Below, piece after piece: positions 18,607 to 28,515 of a stretch of DNA of 64,000 nucleotides. The notes under the pieces are model-generated. The model searched no databases, was not told the origin of the DNA, and saw only the letters and a program-made list of their open reading frames with translations. Every line of letters begins with the position of its first letter. Position 1 is the stretch's first letter. The translations under genes were made by a program, and so were the position numbers. Source of the DNA: Shewanella putrefaciens (GTDB lineage Bacteria; Pseudomonadota; Gammaproteobacteria; Enterobacterales; Shewanellaceae); contig NZ_CP066370.1 in NCBI RefSeq assembly GCF_016406325.1, forward strand, positions 3,472,001 to 3,536,000, given 5' to 3'.

Positions 18607-19094
18607 AGATTCTTATACATCACCATACACTCTAAGGCGATGCCCCTAGGTGAGCAGTAGATTGATTCCTCTTCTAAACCTTCACCACCAAAACCACAGT
18701 GGCGATAAAAATCCACTGCATTCAAGGTCGATTCCAACCTGAGCTGGGCAATCCCCTGATTAAACGCCATTGTCTCAATAAACTTAAGCAGTGCCTTACC
18801 TACCCCAAGCCCCATAGCATCAGGGGAAACAAACAGGGCTTCTAACTGGGCATAGGGTTCATCCAACATAACAGTGCCGACCACAGTCTTTACCTGCAAC
18901 GCATTATCAGAGATCTCTGCCACATAAAAATGCGCCTCGACGATACGCCTAAATTGCTCGGTCAGTTCGCCTGCTGTCCAAATCAACAGATCGCCCGCAT
19001 CATAAAATCCGGCGCAGCCTTTATTGATGGCAGCATTACGAATATCCCAGCATGCTTGTGCATCGGTTTTAGTTGCTTTTCGAATCGTAATCAT
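18564..19094 (-). CDS. GNAT family N-acetyltransferase
   Basis: A protein of about 176 residues starts MITIRKATKTDAQACWDIRNAA and has the acetyl-CoA loop in LFVSPDAMGLGVGKALLKF, followed by FYRHCGFGGEG. Substrate unknown. The frame can be extended upstream to 19151, but family members begin at MITIRKA. The last ~14 residues after MYKNL are encoded by the hairpin-rich element, so the native C-terminus was probably altered by its insertion. Confidence 0.8.
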   Translation of the reverse strand: MITIRKATKTDAQACWDIRNAAINKGCAGFYDAGDLLIWTAGELTEQFRRIVEAHFYVAEISDNALQVKTVVGTVMLDEPYAQLEALFVSPDAMGLGVGKALLKFIETMAFNQGIAQLRLESTLNAVDFYRHCGFGGEGLEEESIYCSPRGIALECMVMYKNLERPSALPLQSVTS

Positions 19095-19181
19095 CAGATT
19101 TTCCAATAAAATATCTCCCCATAACATGCCATGAAGCGACTCAATCACCAAGTAAACTCTTGATCTCAGATGTGACTCAAC

Positions 19182-19205
19182 AAAAAACCGCCCGAAGGCG
19201 GTTTT
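19182..19205 (-). terminator. Terminator after pepB
   Basis: The stem AAAACCGCC / GGCGGTTTT with loop TTC is followed by TT on the minus strand between pepB and the GNAT gene. Confidence 0.8.
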
Positions 19206-19316
19206 AAATAACGCGACAGAAGCTCAATGGATCTGTGCTAGCGTATTTTCTGATGGTTTAACTTAGTTTTATATTTTAGCTAAGCCTTATGTTTCAACTA
19301 AGCCTCATGGTTTAAC

Positions 19317-20609
19317 TTAGCCTTTAATCAATTCGCTAATAGTCAATACGCCGTGGGTCGTTGCACCCGCGCCCCATAGGGCAGAAGCTGAATCTTCAAA
19401 TGCGGCGGCGAGATCCACATGTAACCATTTAGCTTCGGGTGACACAAAGCGCCATAGGAAGCCTGCCGCATTAGAGGCACCACCTGCACCGCCACCTTTC
19501 ACCGGACGACTATTAGCTGTATCAGCGTAAGCCGATGGACACATTTCTTTGTGCCAAGGGTCTAGCGGCAGCGGCCATACGCGCTCAGCAACACTTGTCG
19601 CTTTTTGCTGAGCCAGTTGCAGCACATCCGCCTGTGGCGAAAAAATTGCGTTATAGTTTGAACCTACCGCCATCACTGCGGCGCCTGTTAGGGTCGCCGC
19701 ATCGATAATAAAAGGTGCTCCAGTAGCAGAAGCCGCTTGTAAACCATCGGCCAACACTAAGCGCCCTTCAGCATCGGTATTCACCACTTCCACTGTCACA
19801 CCATTTTTGTAGGTAAGGATATCGCCTAACTTATAAGCGCGGCCGCTGATCAAGTTTTCAGCACAGCAAAGGAATAACTTAACCCGTTTATTCAGCCCCG
19901 ATTTCATTGCTAAACCGAGTGCTGCAGTCACAGTGGCGGCGCCGCCCATATCGCATTTCATGCCGAGCATGCCTTCGGAAGCCTTAATGCTGTAACCGCC
20001 AGAATCAAAGGTAATCCCTTTACCCACAAGCGCGACAGACACGGGTGCATCAGCGGCTAATGGATTGAAGTCTAATTCTAACATTGCTGGCGGACGCTCA
20101 CTGCCGCGACCCACAGCATGGATACCAATCCACTGTTCTTCGAGCAGTGCTTCGCCTTCGATAATCCGATAGCTCACCTTATCGCCACCAATATCGGCTA
20201 ACCATCTTGCTGCTTGTTGAGCAAGTTTTACTGGCGAGAGGTTTTCAGGCGTATCGTTGATCAATTGACGAGCAAAGGTTGCCACATCGAACCTGCGTTG
20301 TAATTCTGCTTGAACAGACTCATCACCACACCAGTGGATTTGATAGCCGGTTTTGGCGGTTGCGAAACCTTGGGCAAATACCCACTGGCTATTGAGATCC
20401 CAAAGCTGTCCAGCTAATACCACACTGCTAATACCTTGACTGCGTAGTTTGCGGGCCGCCATTTGAATTTGACGCAGCTCATCGCCATCCGCTAAATGAA
20501 TTTGTGCACCGTCGGCACTATAAGTCACATCAGCCTTACCCCAATGGGCGGCTGGTGCTTCTTTGGTTAATTGCACTTTCATCAATTCAGTTACTTTTAG
20601 TTCACTCAT
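19317..20609 (-). CDS. pepB: Peptidase B (M17 leucyl aminopeptidase family)
   Basis: This 430-residue M17 peptidase has the signature NTDAEGRLVLADGL. The metal-binding residues lie in VGKGITFDSGGYSIK and in MKCDMGGAA. The length and the shortened N-terminal domain fit PepB rather than PepA (about 500). The enzyme removes N-terminal residues from peptides in the cytoplasm using two divalent metal ions. AAGGA lies shortly before the ATG. The gene is divergent from sfsA. Confidence 0.9.
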   Translation of the reverse strand: MSELKVTELMKVQLTKEAPAAHWGKADVTYSADGAQIHLADGDELRQIQMAARKLRSQGISSVVLAGQLWDLNSQWVFAQGFATAKTGYQIHWCGDESVQAELQRRFDVATFARQLINDTPENLSPVKLAQQAARWLADIGGDKVSYRIIEGEALLEEQWIGIHAVGRGSERPPAMLELDFNPLAADAPVSVALVGKGITFDSGGYSIKASEGMLGMKCDMGGAATVTAALGLAMKSGLNKRVKLFLCCAENLISGRAYKLGDILTYKNGVTVEVVNTDAEGRLVLADGLQAASATGAPFIIDAATLTGAAVMAVGSNYNAIFSPQADVLQLAQQKATSVAERVWPLPLDPWHKEMCPSAYADTANSRPVKGGGAGGASNAAGFLWRFVSPEAKWLHVDLAAAFEDSASALWGAGATTHGVLTISELIKG

Positions 20610-20793
20610 TAGGGATCCTTATTTTTCGATTCGTTTTAGAACAATCAGCAATCAGAACAAACTTTATGGCGGCAGTTTACTGCTAGCAGGCGATGACTCA
20701 AAGCGATTGGCGGAAGTTACTCAGGTAAAATCTGTAAACATTTGCGAAATTTGCTAGTCTTGCCGCCTGAGTATTCTCAATACAGGTAGTAGC

Positions 20794-21498
20794 ATGCAGT
20801 TCGAACCCGCCTTGCAGCAAGGCATATTAGTTAAACGCTATAAACGTTTTCTTGCCGATATAAAGCTCACCGATGGCAGTGAGATGACAATCCATTGCCC
20901 TAATACAGGTTCAATGCGCAACTGTCTCTTCCCCGGAGAAGCCGTGTGGTTTTCAACCTCTGCTAACCCTAAACGTAAATATGCATACACGTGGGAGTTA
21001 ATGGGCACATCCAATGGTGATTTTATTGGCATACATTCAGGTAGTGCAAATGCCCTAGCCGAAGAAGCCATACATAGCGGCATTATCAAAGAACTGACGG
21101 GTTACGACACTTTAAGCCGTGAGGTGAAGTACGGCGATGAAAACAGCCGTATTGATATTCTGCTCCAAGGTGCTCAAAAACCAGACTGTTACATAGAAGT
21201 CAAAAGTTGTACTTTACTCGAAGATGGACAAGGATTTTTCCCCGATGCAGTGAGTTTACGCGGCCAAAAACATTTGCGTGAATTGATGCATATGGCAAAT
21301 CTTGGCCACCGCGCAGTGCTGTTATTTGTAGTACAGCACTCAGAAATATTCAGCGTTGCGCCTGCAGCACACATTGATCCTGAATACGCTAACCTACTGA
21401 AAAAGGCGACTTTATCGGGTGTTGAAGTATTGGCATATCGCTGCGAAATGTCACCAACAGAGATACGCCTAGCCCAAGCCTGTCCAGTCCGAGTATGA
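20794..21498 (+). CDS. sfsA: SfsA family DNA-binding/nuclease-like protein
   Basis: This 234-residue protein shows the SfsA hallmarks [11 protein letters not shown], an N-terminal OB-like region, and a C-terminal nuclease-like core with YIEVKSCTL. SfsA was found in E. coli as a stimulator of maltose genes; its biochemical role remains unclear. It lies directly before dksA, the arrangement also seen in E. coli. Confidence 0.92.
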   Translation: MQFEPALQQGILVKRYKRFLADIKLTDGSEMTIHCPNTGSMRNCLFPGEAVWFSTSANPKRKYAYTWELMGTSNGDFIGIHSGSANALAEEAIHSGIIKELTGYDTLSREVKYGDENSRIDILLQGAQKPDCYIEVKSCTLLEDGQGFFPDAVSLRGQKHLRELMHMANLGHRAVLLFVVQHSEIFSVAPAAHIDPEYANLLKKATLSGVEVLAYRCEMSPTEIRLAQACPVRV

Positions 21499-21661
21499 TG
21501 TTAACGGTCGGTAAAATTGAAATTCATTTCAATTAGCGAATTGAATCATAAAATTCATTCAAGGCGAGTTGAAAAATTTGCCTCGATGTAAAGATTCTGA
21601 TATAGATAGCGGCCGTTCTTAAGGACGCCCTACAAACGCAAATGATTACAGGAGATGCGTT

Positions 21662-22105
21662 ATGCCTGAAGGCACCAAAAAACTTGGCGTACTCGCTATC
21701 GCAGGTGTAAGTCCCTACCAGGAAAAGCCGGGTGAGGAGTATATGAACGCTAAGCAACTGGGTCACTTCAAGACTATTCTTGAAGCTTGGCGCAATCAGT
21801 TGCGTGAAGAGGTCGACCGTACTCTCAGTCACATGCAGGACGAGGCAGCAAACTTTCCCGATCCTGTTGACCGTGCTGCACAAGAAGAAGAGTTCAGCCT
21901 CGAACTTCGTGCTCGCGATAGAGAACGTAAGCTGATCAAGAAAATCGAAAAGACACTGCAAAAAATCGAAGAAGACGATTTCGGCTTCTGTGATTCCTGC
22001 GGTATCGAAATCGGCATTCGCCGTCTCGAAGCGCGTCCAACAGCCGACCAATGTATCGACTGTAAAACGCTTGCAGAGATTAAAGAAAAGCAAATGGCTG
22101 GTTAA
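21662..22105 (+). CDS. dksA: RNA polymerase-binding transcription factor DksA
   Basis: The 147-residue protein has the DksA coiled-coil (about residues 30-110), with the acidic tip region [13 protein letters not shown] that enters the RNA polymerase secondary channel. The C-terminal four-cysteine zinc finger is CDSCG ... CIDCK. DksA works with ppGpp in the stringent response. A strong ACAGGAGATGCGTT precedes the ATG. The leader of about 160 bp after sfsA probably holds its own promoter. Confidence 0.95.
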   Translation: MPEGTKKLGVLAIAGVSPYQEKPGEEYMNAKQLGHFKTILEAWRNQLREEVDRTLSHMQDEAANFPDPVDRAAQEEEFSLELRARDRERKLIKKIEKTLQKIEEDDFGFCDSCGIEIGIRRLEARPTADQCIDCKTLAEIKEKQMAG

Positions 22106-22118
22106 TCGGCTGAGCTAA

Positions 22119-22152
22119 ACAAGGCGGGGATTTCCCCGCCTACTTGTTTGTT
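22119..22152 (+). terminator. Terminator after dksA
   Basis: The stem GGCGGGGA / TCCCCGCC is followed by a T-rich stretch beginning 14 bp after the dksA stop. Confidence 0.75.
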
Positions 22153-22281
22153 AAAATGAGTTCATCAAACTCGTTCGAGTACAACTCACTTCATTTTATT
22201 CTGTTATTCGCTTTTATCTTGGTATACCCCTAAAATACCTCCACTTTTGTCGGTGCGACTTTCAAACTGAATCTTGATGCT

Positions 22282-23181
22282 ATGCCAAATCCATTGACAC
22301 CTTTTTTAGCCAATAAGCCCTATGTTGGCCGCTTTGCACCTTCGCCTTCAGGTGCGCTGCATTTTGGTTCGCTTATCGCCGCCCTTGGCAGTTATTTACG
22401 CGCTCGCTCACAGAAAGGTAAATGGTTAATTCGTATCGAAGATATCGATCCGCCGCGGGAAATCAAAGGGGCAGCAGATGAGATTTTACGCACCTTAGAA
22501 GCCTATGGCTTTGAATGGGATAACTCGCCGTTATACCAGAGCCAACGCACTGAGGCCTACCAAGCACAAATTGACCATCTGCTCACTCACAACGACGCCT
22601 ATTTCTGCCAATGCAGTCGTAAACATATTCAGGCTATGGGGGGAGTTTATGATGGGCGCTGCCATCGCTTATCTAAACCACACTTATCGGGGGCGGTACG
22701 TATTGTAAACCGTGCTCAAGTAGCCCAATTTAATGATAATTTGATGGGAGAAATCTGCGTCGATAGCCATTTTGCCGCAGAGGATTTTATCATCAAGCGC
22801 AGCGATGGCTTATACGCCTATCAACTAGCGGTTGTACTTGACGATGCTTATCAAGGCATTACTGAAGTGGTGCGTGGCTGCGACTTAATCGAAGCCAGTT
22901 GTCGCCAACTCAGTTTGTATCAAACCTTTGGCTTAACCGCTCCCGAATGGCTACATTTGCCCTTAGCTTGCTTGAGTCCTGGGTTTAAGCTTTCAAAACA
23001 AAATCATGCACAGGCTATCGATAAACAATACCCACAAAAGAGCCTTAATGCAGCACTGGCATTTTTGGGGCAAGCCCCAGTAGAAGCCCAAGGTTCGTTG
23101 GCACACATGCTCGACCAAGCCGTGGCACAATTTCAATTATCAACGATCCCAAAACAGCCTGAAATATTGATCGAATCCTAA
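22282..23181 (+). CDS. gluQ: Glutamyl-Q tRNA(Asp) synthetase
   Basis: This 299-residue truncated glutamyl-tRNA synthetase has the HIGH-like motif in FAPSPSGALHFGSL, zinc-binding cysteines around CQCSRKH and DGRC, and the KMSKS-like KLSKQNHA. It lacks the anticodon-binding domain. GluQRS attaches glutamate to queuosine in the anticodon of tRNA-Asp. In gammaproteobacteria the gene commonly follows dksA, as here. Confidence 0.93.
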   Translation: MPNPLTPFLANKPYVGRFAPSPSGALHFGSLIAALGSYLRARSQKGKWLIRIEDIDPPREIKGAADEILRTLEAYGFEWDNSPLYQSQRTEAYQAQIDHLLTHNDAYFCQCSRKHIQAMGGVYDGRCHRLSKPHLSGAVRIVNRAQVAQFNDNLMGEICVDSHFAAEDFIIKRSDGLYAYQLAVVLDDAYQGITEVVRGCDLIEASCRQLSLYQTFGLTAPEWLHLPLACLSPGFKLSKQNHAQAIDKQYPQKSLNAALAFLGQAPVEAQGSLAHMLDQAVAQFQLSTIPKQPEILIES

Positions 23182-23350
23182 TGATGCCAAATCGCATAAA
23201 ATTCTCCCCACACGAGAAAGTGCACAATGCCGCAATTTGTGTCTCCAGTGGGCTAAGTCAAGCATCGCTATATACCCATTAGGCGACATTTGGTATATGA
23301 TAGCCGCCAGATTTTTTAATCACATAACAGATCACATTTCGAGGTGTCCC

Positions 23351-24781
23351 ATTTTTCGCCGTATCAGCCAATTCTGCAAGCAGCTATTTGAAGACGCGCC
23401 TAAAACGACCGCTCCAACTCCAGCTCAGATCCAATCTCAAGCGTCAGAAGCCTCTTCTAACGCCTTAAGCCTAGAGTTAGTGCCCAGAGATGCCCACTCA
23501 ATCTCGCGCAAGCAAATTAGCGAAAATGCCCTTAAGGTATTATACAGACTGAATAAATCAGGATTTAAAGCCTATTTGGTCGGCGGCGGCGTGCGTGATT
23601 TACTCCTCGGACTCGAGCCTAAAGATTTCGACGTTGTTACTAACGCAACCCCAGAAGAAATCAAAAAACTGTTCCGCAATTGCCGAGTCGTCGGCCGCCG
23701 TTTCCGTCTCGCCCATATCGTCTTTGGTCGGGATGTGATTGAAGTCGCCACCTTTCGTGGTCACCATGGCGAAAGCAATGAAAAAATTTCCAAAGCCAAC
23801 GCAGAAGGCCGCTTACTGCGCGATAACGTCTATGGCGAAATAGATGAAGATGCCGAGCGCCGCGACTTTACTGTCAATGCCCTCTATTACGATATCAGCG
23901 ATTATTCTATCCGCAGCTACGGTGGCGGCATGGCTGATCTCAAGGCGGGTACCTTAAGATTAATCGGCGATCCTGAAACACGTTATCGTGAAGATCCCGT
24001 TCGTATGCTAAGGGCCGTACGTTTTGCGACTAAGCTCAGTATGAATATTGAGGACGTGACCGCAAAACCCATTAAACAATTGGCGCCACTGCTCACAGAT
24101 ATTCCTGCGGCACGCATGTATGAAGAAGTGCTTAAACTTTTCTTTGCTGGCAAAGCCTTAGCTAACTTCGAAATGATGCAAGAATACAAGTTATTCGCCC
24201 CCTTATTTCCTCAGGTCGATGCCCTATTAAAAGAAGATCCAAAGGGTCCTGCGATGAAAATGGTGCAGGCCATTATGAAAAGCACTGACTTACGGGTAAA
24301 TGAGGATAAACCTGTTACTCCCTCATTCTTTTATGCGGCCATGCTTTGGTATCCACTGCGTCAACGTGCTGAGGATATTGCCGTTGAAAGTGGCTTAACT
24401 TTATATGATGCCTTTTTCGCAGCAATGGGCGATGTGATGGAGCAGCAATGCCAAACCATTAGCATTCCACGTCGCTTTAGCACACCCTCAAAAGATATTT
24501 GGCAATTACAGCTACGCTTTGACCGCAGCCAAGGCACTCGTGCTTTTAAACTGATGGAGCACCCTAAGTTTAGAGCCGCCTACGATCTACTCTTGCTCAG
24601 AGGTGAAGTCGAGGGGGGGAATGTTGCCAAAAGTGCTGCTTGGTGGCAGCAGTTCGTTGAAGCCGATGAAACCGAGCGCTTGACTATCGCTCGTAGTGGT
24701 AATAAGTCATCGGGGAATCGCAATGCTCCTCAGCGTCGCCGCCGCAGATCAAGTACGACTAAAGCCAAAGCAGCCGAATAA
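23351..24781 (+). CDS. pcnB: Poly(A) polymerase I, apparent AUU start
   Basis: The protein of about 476 residues has the nucleotidyltransferase core LVGGGVRDLLLG, KDFDVVTNATPEE (catalytic Asp pair) and RRDFTVNALYY. A basic Arg-rich tail ends it. It adds poly(A) tails that promote RNA decay. The frame runs upstream to 23237, but similarity to PcnB begins at residues FRRISQFCKQLF. The codon there is ATT at 23351, with GAGGTG placed 4 bases upstream, and no ATG, GTG or TTG is suitably placed. E. coli pcnB is known to start at AUU, so the rare start seems conserved. The stop overlaps the folK start (TAATG). Confidence 0.9.
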   Translation: MFRRISQFCKQLFEDAPKTTAPTPAQIQSQASEASSNALSLELVPRDAHSISRKQISENALKVLYRLNKSGFKAYLVGGGVRDLLLGLEPKDFDVVTNATPEEIKKLFRNCRVVGRRFRLAHIVFGRDVIEVATFRGHHGESNEKISKANAEGRLLRDNVYGEIDEDAERRDFTVNALYYDISDYSIRSYGGGMADLKAGTLRLIGDPETRYREDPVRMLRAVRFATKLSMNIEDVTAKPIKQLAPLLTDIPAARMYEEVLKLFFAGKALANFEMMQEYKLFAPLFPQVDALLKEDPKGPAMKMVQAIMKSTDLRVNEDKPVTPSFFYAAMLWYPLRQRAEDIAVESGLTLYDAFFAAMGDVMEQQCQTISIPRRFSTPSKDIWQLQLRFDRSQGTRAFKLMEHPKFRAAYDLLLLRGEVEGGNVAKSAAWWQQFVEADETERLTIARSGNKSSGNRNAPQRRRRRSSTTKAKAAE

Positions 24782-25263
24782 TGACCCGCGTTTATGTTGC
24801 ATTAGGGGCTAATCTTAATGATCCCAAAACGCAATTGGACAATGCCGTGATAGCATTGTCCAACCTTGCTCAGGGCAACAGTTTGCTTGTCTCACCTTAC
24901 TATCACTCCACCCCGATGGGCGATGTGGTCCAACCCGATTATATCAATGCGGTGGCAAGCTTTGAGACAACATTAACTCCACTCGCCTTACTCGATGCAT
25001 TGCAATATATCGAAAACACCCAAGGGCGAGTACGTAAAGAACGCTGGGGACCAAGAACCTTAGATCTTGATCTGCTGCTATATGGCAATGAGTTTATTGA
25101 TGAGCCTAGGTTAAAAGTACCTCACTACGGTATGAAAGAACGCAGCTTTGTTCTTGTTCCACTGGCCGCGATTGCTCCAGATCTTATCCTGCCCTGTAAC
25201 ACAGTCCTAAGTAGTCTTATCGACAAAAATATGTTGGCCGAGTTACAACAACTGGGGCATTGA
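24781..25263 (+). CDS. folK: 2-amino-4-hydroxy-6-hydroxymethyldihydropteridine pyrophosphokinase
   Basis: The 160-residue enzyme shows the HPPK pattern: YVALGANL at the N-terminus and RWGPRTLDLDLLLYG (substrate and Mg-binding aspartates), then VPHYGMKERSFVLVPL. It transfers pyrophosphate from ATP to the pterin precursor in folate synthesis. The start codon overlaps the pcnB stop, so it is translationally coupled. Confidence 0.95.
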   Translation: MTRVYVALGANLNDPKTQLDNAVIALSNLAQGNSLLVSPYYHSTPMGDVVQPDYINAVASFETTLTPLALLDALQYIENTQGRVRKERWGPRTLDLDLLLYGNEFIDEPRLKVPHYGMKERSFVLVPLAAIAPDLILPCNTVLSSLIDKNMLAELQQLGH

Positions 25264-25326
25264 TCATTGAAGTCCGTCTCCAGTTAGCTTATAACACCAC
25301 TTCTATTTGGTTTGAAGATCATCCAT

Positions 25327-26121
25327 ATGTCTAAAATTACTAGCTCAACCCTGTTGAAATACAAACAGGAAGGTAGAAAATTCACTGCACTGACAGCCTA
25401 TGATGCCAGTTTTGCTGGCGCGTTCGATAGCGAAGGTGTAGATGTGCTACTCGTCGGTGATTCTTTGGGAATGGTCCTGCAAGGCCATGACGATACTCTC
25501 CCAGTCACGACAGCAGAGATCGCTTACCATACTCGCTGCGTACGCCGCGGGATAGAGCGAGCGTTACTGATTGCCGATATGCCTTTTATGAGTTACGCCA
25601 CGCCAGAACAAGCTATGATTAACGCCACCGAGCTGATGCAGGCTGGCGCCAACATGGTCAAAGTTGAAGGCGGCCATTGGTTACTCGAAACCGTCACTAA
25701 ACTCACCGAACGTGGTATTCCTGTTTGTGCCCACTTAGGGTTAACGCCTCAATCTGTTCACGTTTTTGGTGGTTTTAAAGTTCAGGGGCGCGATGCCGAA
25801 AATGCCCAGCGAATTCTCGATGAGGCCAAAGCATTAGAAGCCGCAGGCGCCCAATTACTCGTCGTAGAATGTATTCCAGCACCATTAGCCACAGCGATCA
25901 CCCAAGCCCTAACCATTCCAGTCATTGGAATTGGTGCTGGAGCATCGACCGATGGTCAGATTTTAGTGATGCATGATGTATTAGGTATTTCAAGTGGTTA
26001 TATTCCACGTTTTTCGAAAAACTACCTAAAACAAACGGGTGAAATCCGTTCTGCGGTACGCGCTTATATTGAAGAAGTTGCCGCTGGCACCTTCCCCAGT
26101 GCAGAGCACACATTCAGCTAA
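25327..26121 (+). CDS. panB: 3-methyl-2-oxobutanoate hydroxymethyltransferase
   Basis: This 264-residue enzyme begins [19 protein letters not shown], with [26 protein letters not shown] and [16 protein letters not shown] as in E. coli PanB. It makes ketopantoate from alpha-ketoisovalerate and methylene-tetrahydrofolate, the first step of pantothenate synthesis. A TTG at 25312 in the same frame could add five residues, but the ATG at 25327 aligns with the family start. Confidence 0.95.
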   Translation: MSKITSSTLLKYKQEGRKFTALTAYDASFAGAFDSEGVDVLLVGDSLGMVLQGHDDTLPVTTAEIAYHTRCVRRGIERALLIADMPFMSYATPEQAMINATELMQAGANMVKVEGGHWLLETVTKLTERGIPVCAHLGLTPQSVHVFGGFKVQGRDAENAQRILDEAKALEAAGAQLLVVECIPAPLATAITQALTIPVIGIGAGASTDGQILVMHDVLGISSGYIPRFSKNYLKQTGEIRSAVRAYIEEVAAGTFPSAEHTFS

Positions 26122-26173
26122 TAGTGCCGAGCACATATTCAACTCATTTTAGGTTTTAGCAAGGTAAGGCTTA

Positions 26174-27019
26174 ATGATCACAAGCGCCCATATTGATGAT
26201 ATTCGCACGCAAGTGCGCGCATGGCGTGCCAAGGGCGAAACCGTCGCCTTTGTGCCAACCATGGGGAATCTTCATCAAGGACACATCACCTTAGTCAAAG
26301 AAGCTGCACAAAAATGTGACCATGTGGTGGTATCCATTTTCGTCAATCCAATGCAATTTGGGCAAAACGAAGATCTCGATGCCTACCCACGTACTCTGGC
26401 CGCCGATAGCGAAGCACTCACTACGGCGGGAGCAGAACTCTTGTTTACTCCGACCCCCGCCACTATCTACCCTAAAGGTTTAGCACAACAAACCTTTGTC
26501 GAAGTACCGGGTATTTCAGAGGTGCTTTGTGGCGCATCCCGTCCTGGGCATTTTCGCGGTGTTGCTACCGTTGTCTGCAAGCTATTTAATATAGTGCAGC
26601 CGGATGTCGCTTTCTTTGGCAATAAGGATTATCAACAACTGTTAGTGATCCGCACTATGGTTGAAGATTTATCATTACCCATTGAAATTATTGGTGTTGA
26701 TACCATACGTGAAGCCTCTGGCTTAGCCATGAGTTCGCGTAATGGCTATTTAACTCGCGATGAAAAAGCGGCAGCACCTGCGCTTAAAAAAGCACTGGAT
26801 GCAATGGCGGCAGGCATCAAGCAAGGTGAAACATTTGAGCAAGTAACAGAACAAGCTAAAGCGAGTTTATATGCAGCAGGCTTTACTCCTGATTACTTAG
26901 AAATTCGCCATGCACACACCTTAGCAAACGCCGAATCAGAGGATAAAGCACTGGTGATTTTAGCGGCGGCTTATCTCGGTAAAGCCCGTCTTATCGATAA
27001 TTTAAGATTCGATCGCTAA
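26174..27019 (+). CDS. panC: Pantothenate synthetase
   Basis: The 281-residue ligase has the nucleotide-binding motifs [12 protein letters not shown] and [10 protein letters not shown], and the substrate loop [13 protein letters not shown]. It joins pantoate and beta-alanine with ATP. It lies 52 bp after panB and is the last gene of the pcnB-folK-panB-panC run; a terminator follows 15 bp after its stop. Confidence 0.95.
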   Translation: MITSAHIDDIRTQVRAWRAKGETVAFVPTMGNLHQGHITLVKEAAQKCDHVVVSIFVNPMQFGQNEDLDAYPRTLAADSEALTTAGAELLFTPTPATIYPKGLAQQTFVEVPGISEVLCGASRPGHFRGVATVVCKLFNIVQPDVAFFGNKDYQQLLVIRTMVEDLSLPIEIIGVDTIREASGLAMSSRNGYLTRDEKAAAPALKKALDAMAAGIKQGETFEQVTEQAKASLYAAGFTPDYLEIRHAHTLANAESEDKALVILAAAYLGKARLIDNLRFDR

Positions 27020-27033
27020 TAATAAATATCTGT

Positions 27034-27059
27034 AAAAAAGGAGCTTAGGCTCCTTTTTA
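27034..27059 (+). terminator. Terminator after panC
   Basis: A hairpin AAAAAAGGAGC / GCTCCTTTTT lies immediately after the panC stop. Confidence 0.85.
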
Positions 27060-27231
27060 CCCTTTATGGCTTGATGTGACTGCAACTTCCCTGAAACCTC
27101 CATTTTAATCACTGAAAAGATCCACTGCCTAAACTGGTTTTCTCGCCAAACTTACACCATAGTATTAAACAAACCACAACACAGGTTTGATGAATAACCT
27201 ATGTCACTAATATACAAGGATTTGTAGCCGA

Positions 27232-27759
27232 ATGGCAAAGTTGATATTGACTCTCATAGGCCTGTTGTTGTCAAGCATGACTCAGGCAAGCATTATCTAT
27301 AAATGTTATAAGGGCGATAAAGTGGTTTTTAGTCAAATCGCTTGCCCGCAGGAATATCGTCAGCACAAAATCGAGTACCAGTTAGGCGTCACAACAGAAA
27401 CAGATTCAGATAAACGGGATATGCCTGTCGATCCTTTACAAGCATTACTGAATAATCAAACGATTACCAAAGAAAAACTGCTACAACTGCTGGATAGTGA
27501 AATATATCGACTTAAGCAGGAAAACAGCTATTTTGAAATCCTACGCGCCAGTGAATTACAGAAATTAGAACGCAAACGTTACTGGCAAAATAAAGAAAAA
27601 AATGATCCTGAATACATCAATGAACTGAACGAGATTAACTCTCGCTTCAATGCATTAATGGTGAACAATAACAGTGCAATGCAGCAACTCAATGACCGAA
27701 AAAGTCAAATCAGTAACGAAGTCTCTTCTGAAAACTTGAAAGACTCTAAACAGCACTGA
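27232..27759 (+). CDS. Exported DUF4124-like protein
   Basis: The 175-residue protein has a signal peptide ending near SSMTQA|S. A short N-terminal domain IYKCYKGDKVVFSQIACP matches the DUF4124 pattern (two Cys, aromatic-polar core). A mostly helical, highly charged C-terminal half with coiled-coil character follows. Function unknown. It precedes the curlin genes by about 320 bp on the same strand; a shared function is not shown. Confidence 0.65.
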   Translation: MAKLILTLIGLLLSSMTQASIIYKCYKGDKVVFSQIACPQEYRQHKIEYQLGVTTETDSDKRDMPVDPLQALLNNQTITKEKLLQLLDSEIYRLKQENSYFEILRASELQKLERKRYWQNKEKNDPEYINELNEINSRFNALMVNNNSAMQQLNDRKSQISNEVSSENLKDSKQH

Positions 27760-28081
27760 TTCACATAGAATGTTGTACTTATTCTATCGATGAGCTATTA
27801 AAAATTTGACCTTATTGATAGGGCTGCTTCACAATAAATACAACTTAACTACTAGGACAACTAGGTTAGGCTCCATAAATAAAAACACGTCAATAAACAG
27901 ATAAAACTCATTTAATCAATACGATATAAATACAGTTCTCTTTTACCTTCCGTTAACCCTTTCTAGAATAAATACCCTTTTGACCAATTGCGACATGTTC
28001 ATCGGACTCGTATCTTCAAGTCTGAATTTGGGATGTAAGCGGTGTTAAGCAGCCCAAGATATTTGATGCAAGGAGTCACCC
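27760..28081. other. Leader of the curlin operon, no gene seen
   Basis: AT-rich DNA that must carry the curlin promoter. No clear terminator for the preceding gene and no named operator could be identified. Confidence 0.4.
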
Positions 28082-28501
28082 GTGCCAAATACCTCTATAC
28101 GCTTTTTGGTGCTGCTACTCTTGCTCTGTAGTTGTATGACTTCAGCACAAGGGCTGAATGTCAACGAGTTACCCGTAACCCTTCAAGCATTACTAGAACG
28201 CTCTGGTCGCGATAACCTTATCGAGCTGGTTCAACAAGGTAATGCCAACCAAGGATTACTGTTCCAATCAGGTAGCGATAACAAAGCCGATGTCACACAA
28301 GTGGGCAATGATAACGATGCGCTAATTACACAGATTGGTTCAAACAATGAAGTCCAACTACTGCAAGTCGGCAGTCAAAATACGGCAACAGTGACACAAA
28401 TTGGCAATGACAATCTCGTGCAACTGAACCAACTAGGAAGCGGCAACTTTTCGATTCAACAGATTGCAGACGGTGCTGCAATCTCAATAACTCAATATTA
28501 A
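28082..28501 (+). CDS. Curlin minor subunit, CsgB-like nucleator
   Basis: The 139-residue exported protein has a signal peptide ending near SAQG. At least four curlin repeats of the type G-N-x-N-x-A-x-x-x-Q-x-G follow (for example VGNDNDALITQIG). Length and repeat number fit CsgB, which nucleates CsgA fibres on the outer membrane. It starts with GTG behind AAGGAG. The longer curlin gene begins 14 bp after its stop. The csgE, csgF and csgG export genes are not in this window. Confidence 0.8.
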   Translation: MPNTSIRFLVLLLLLCSCMTSAQGLNVNELPVTLQALLERSGRDNLIELVQQGNANQGLLFQSGSDNKADVTQVGNDNDALITQIGSNNEVQLLQVGSQNTATVTQIGNDNLVQLNQLGSGNFSIQQIADGAAISITQY

Positions 28502-28515
28502 ACAGGGAGCGTCAC

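Noticed and set aside
21533..22093. 186-codon minus-strand frame over dksA
   Set aside because: Antisense shadow of dksA, whose product is unmistakable.
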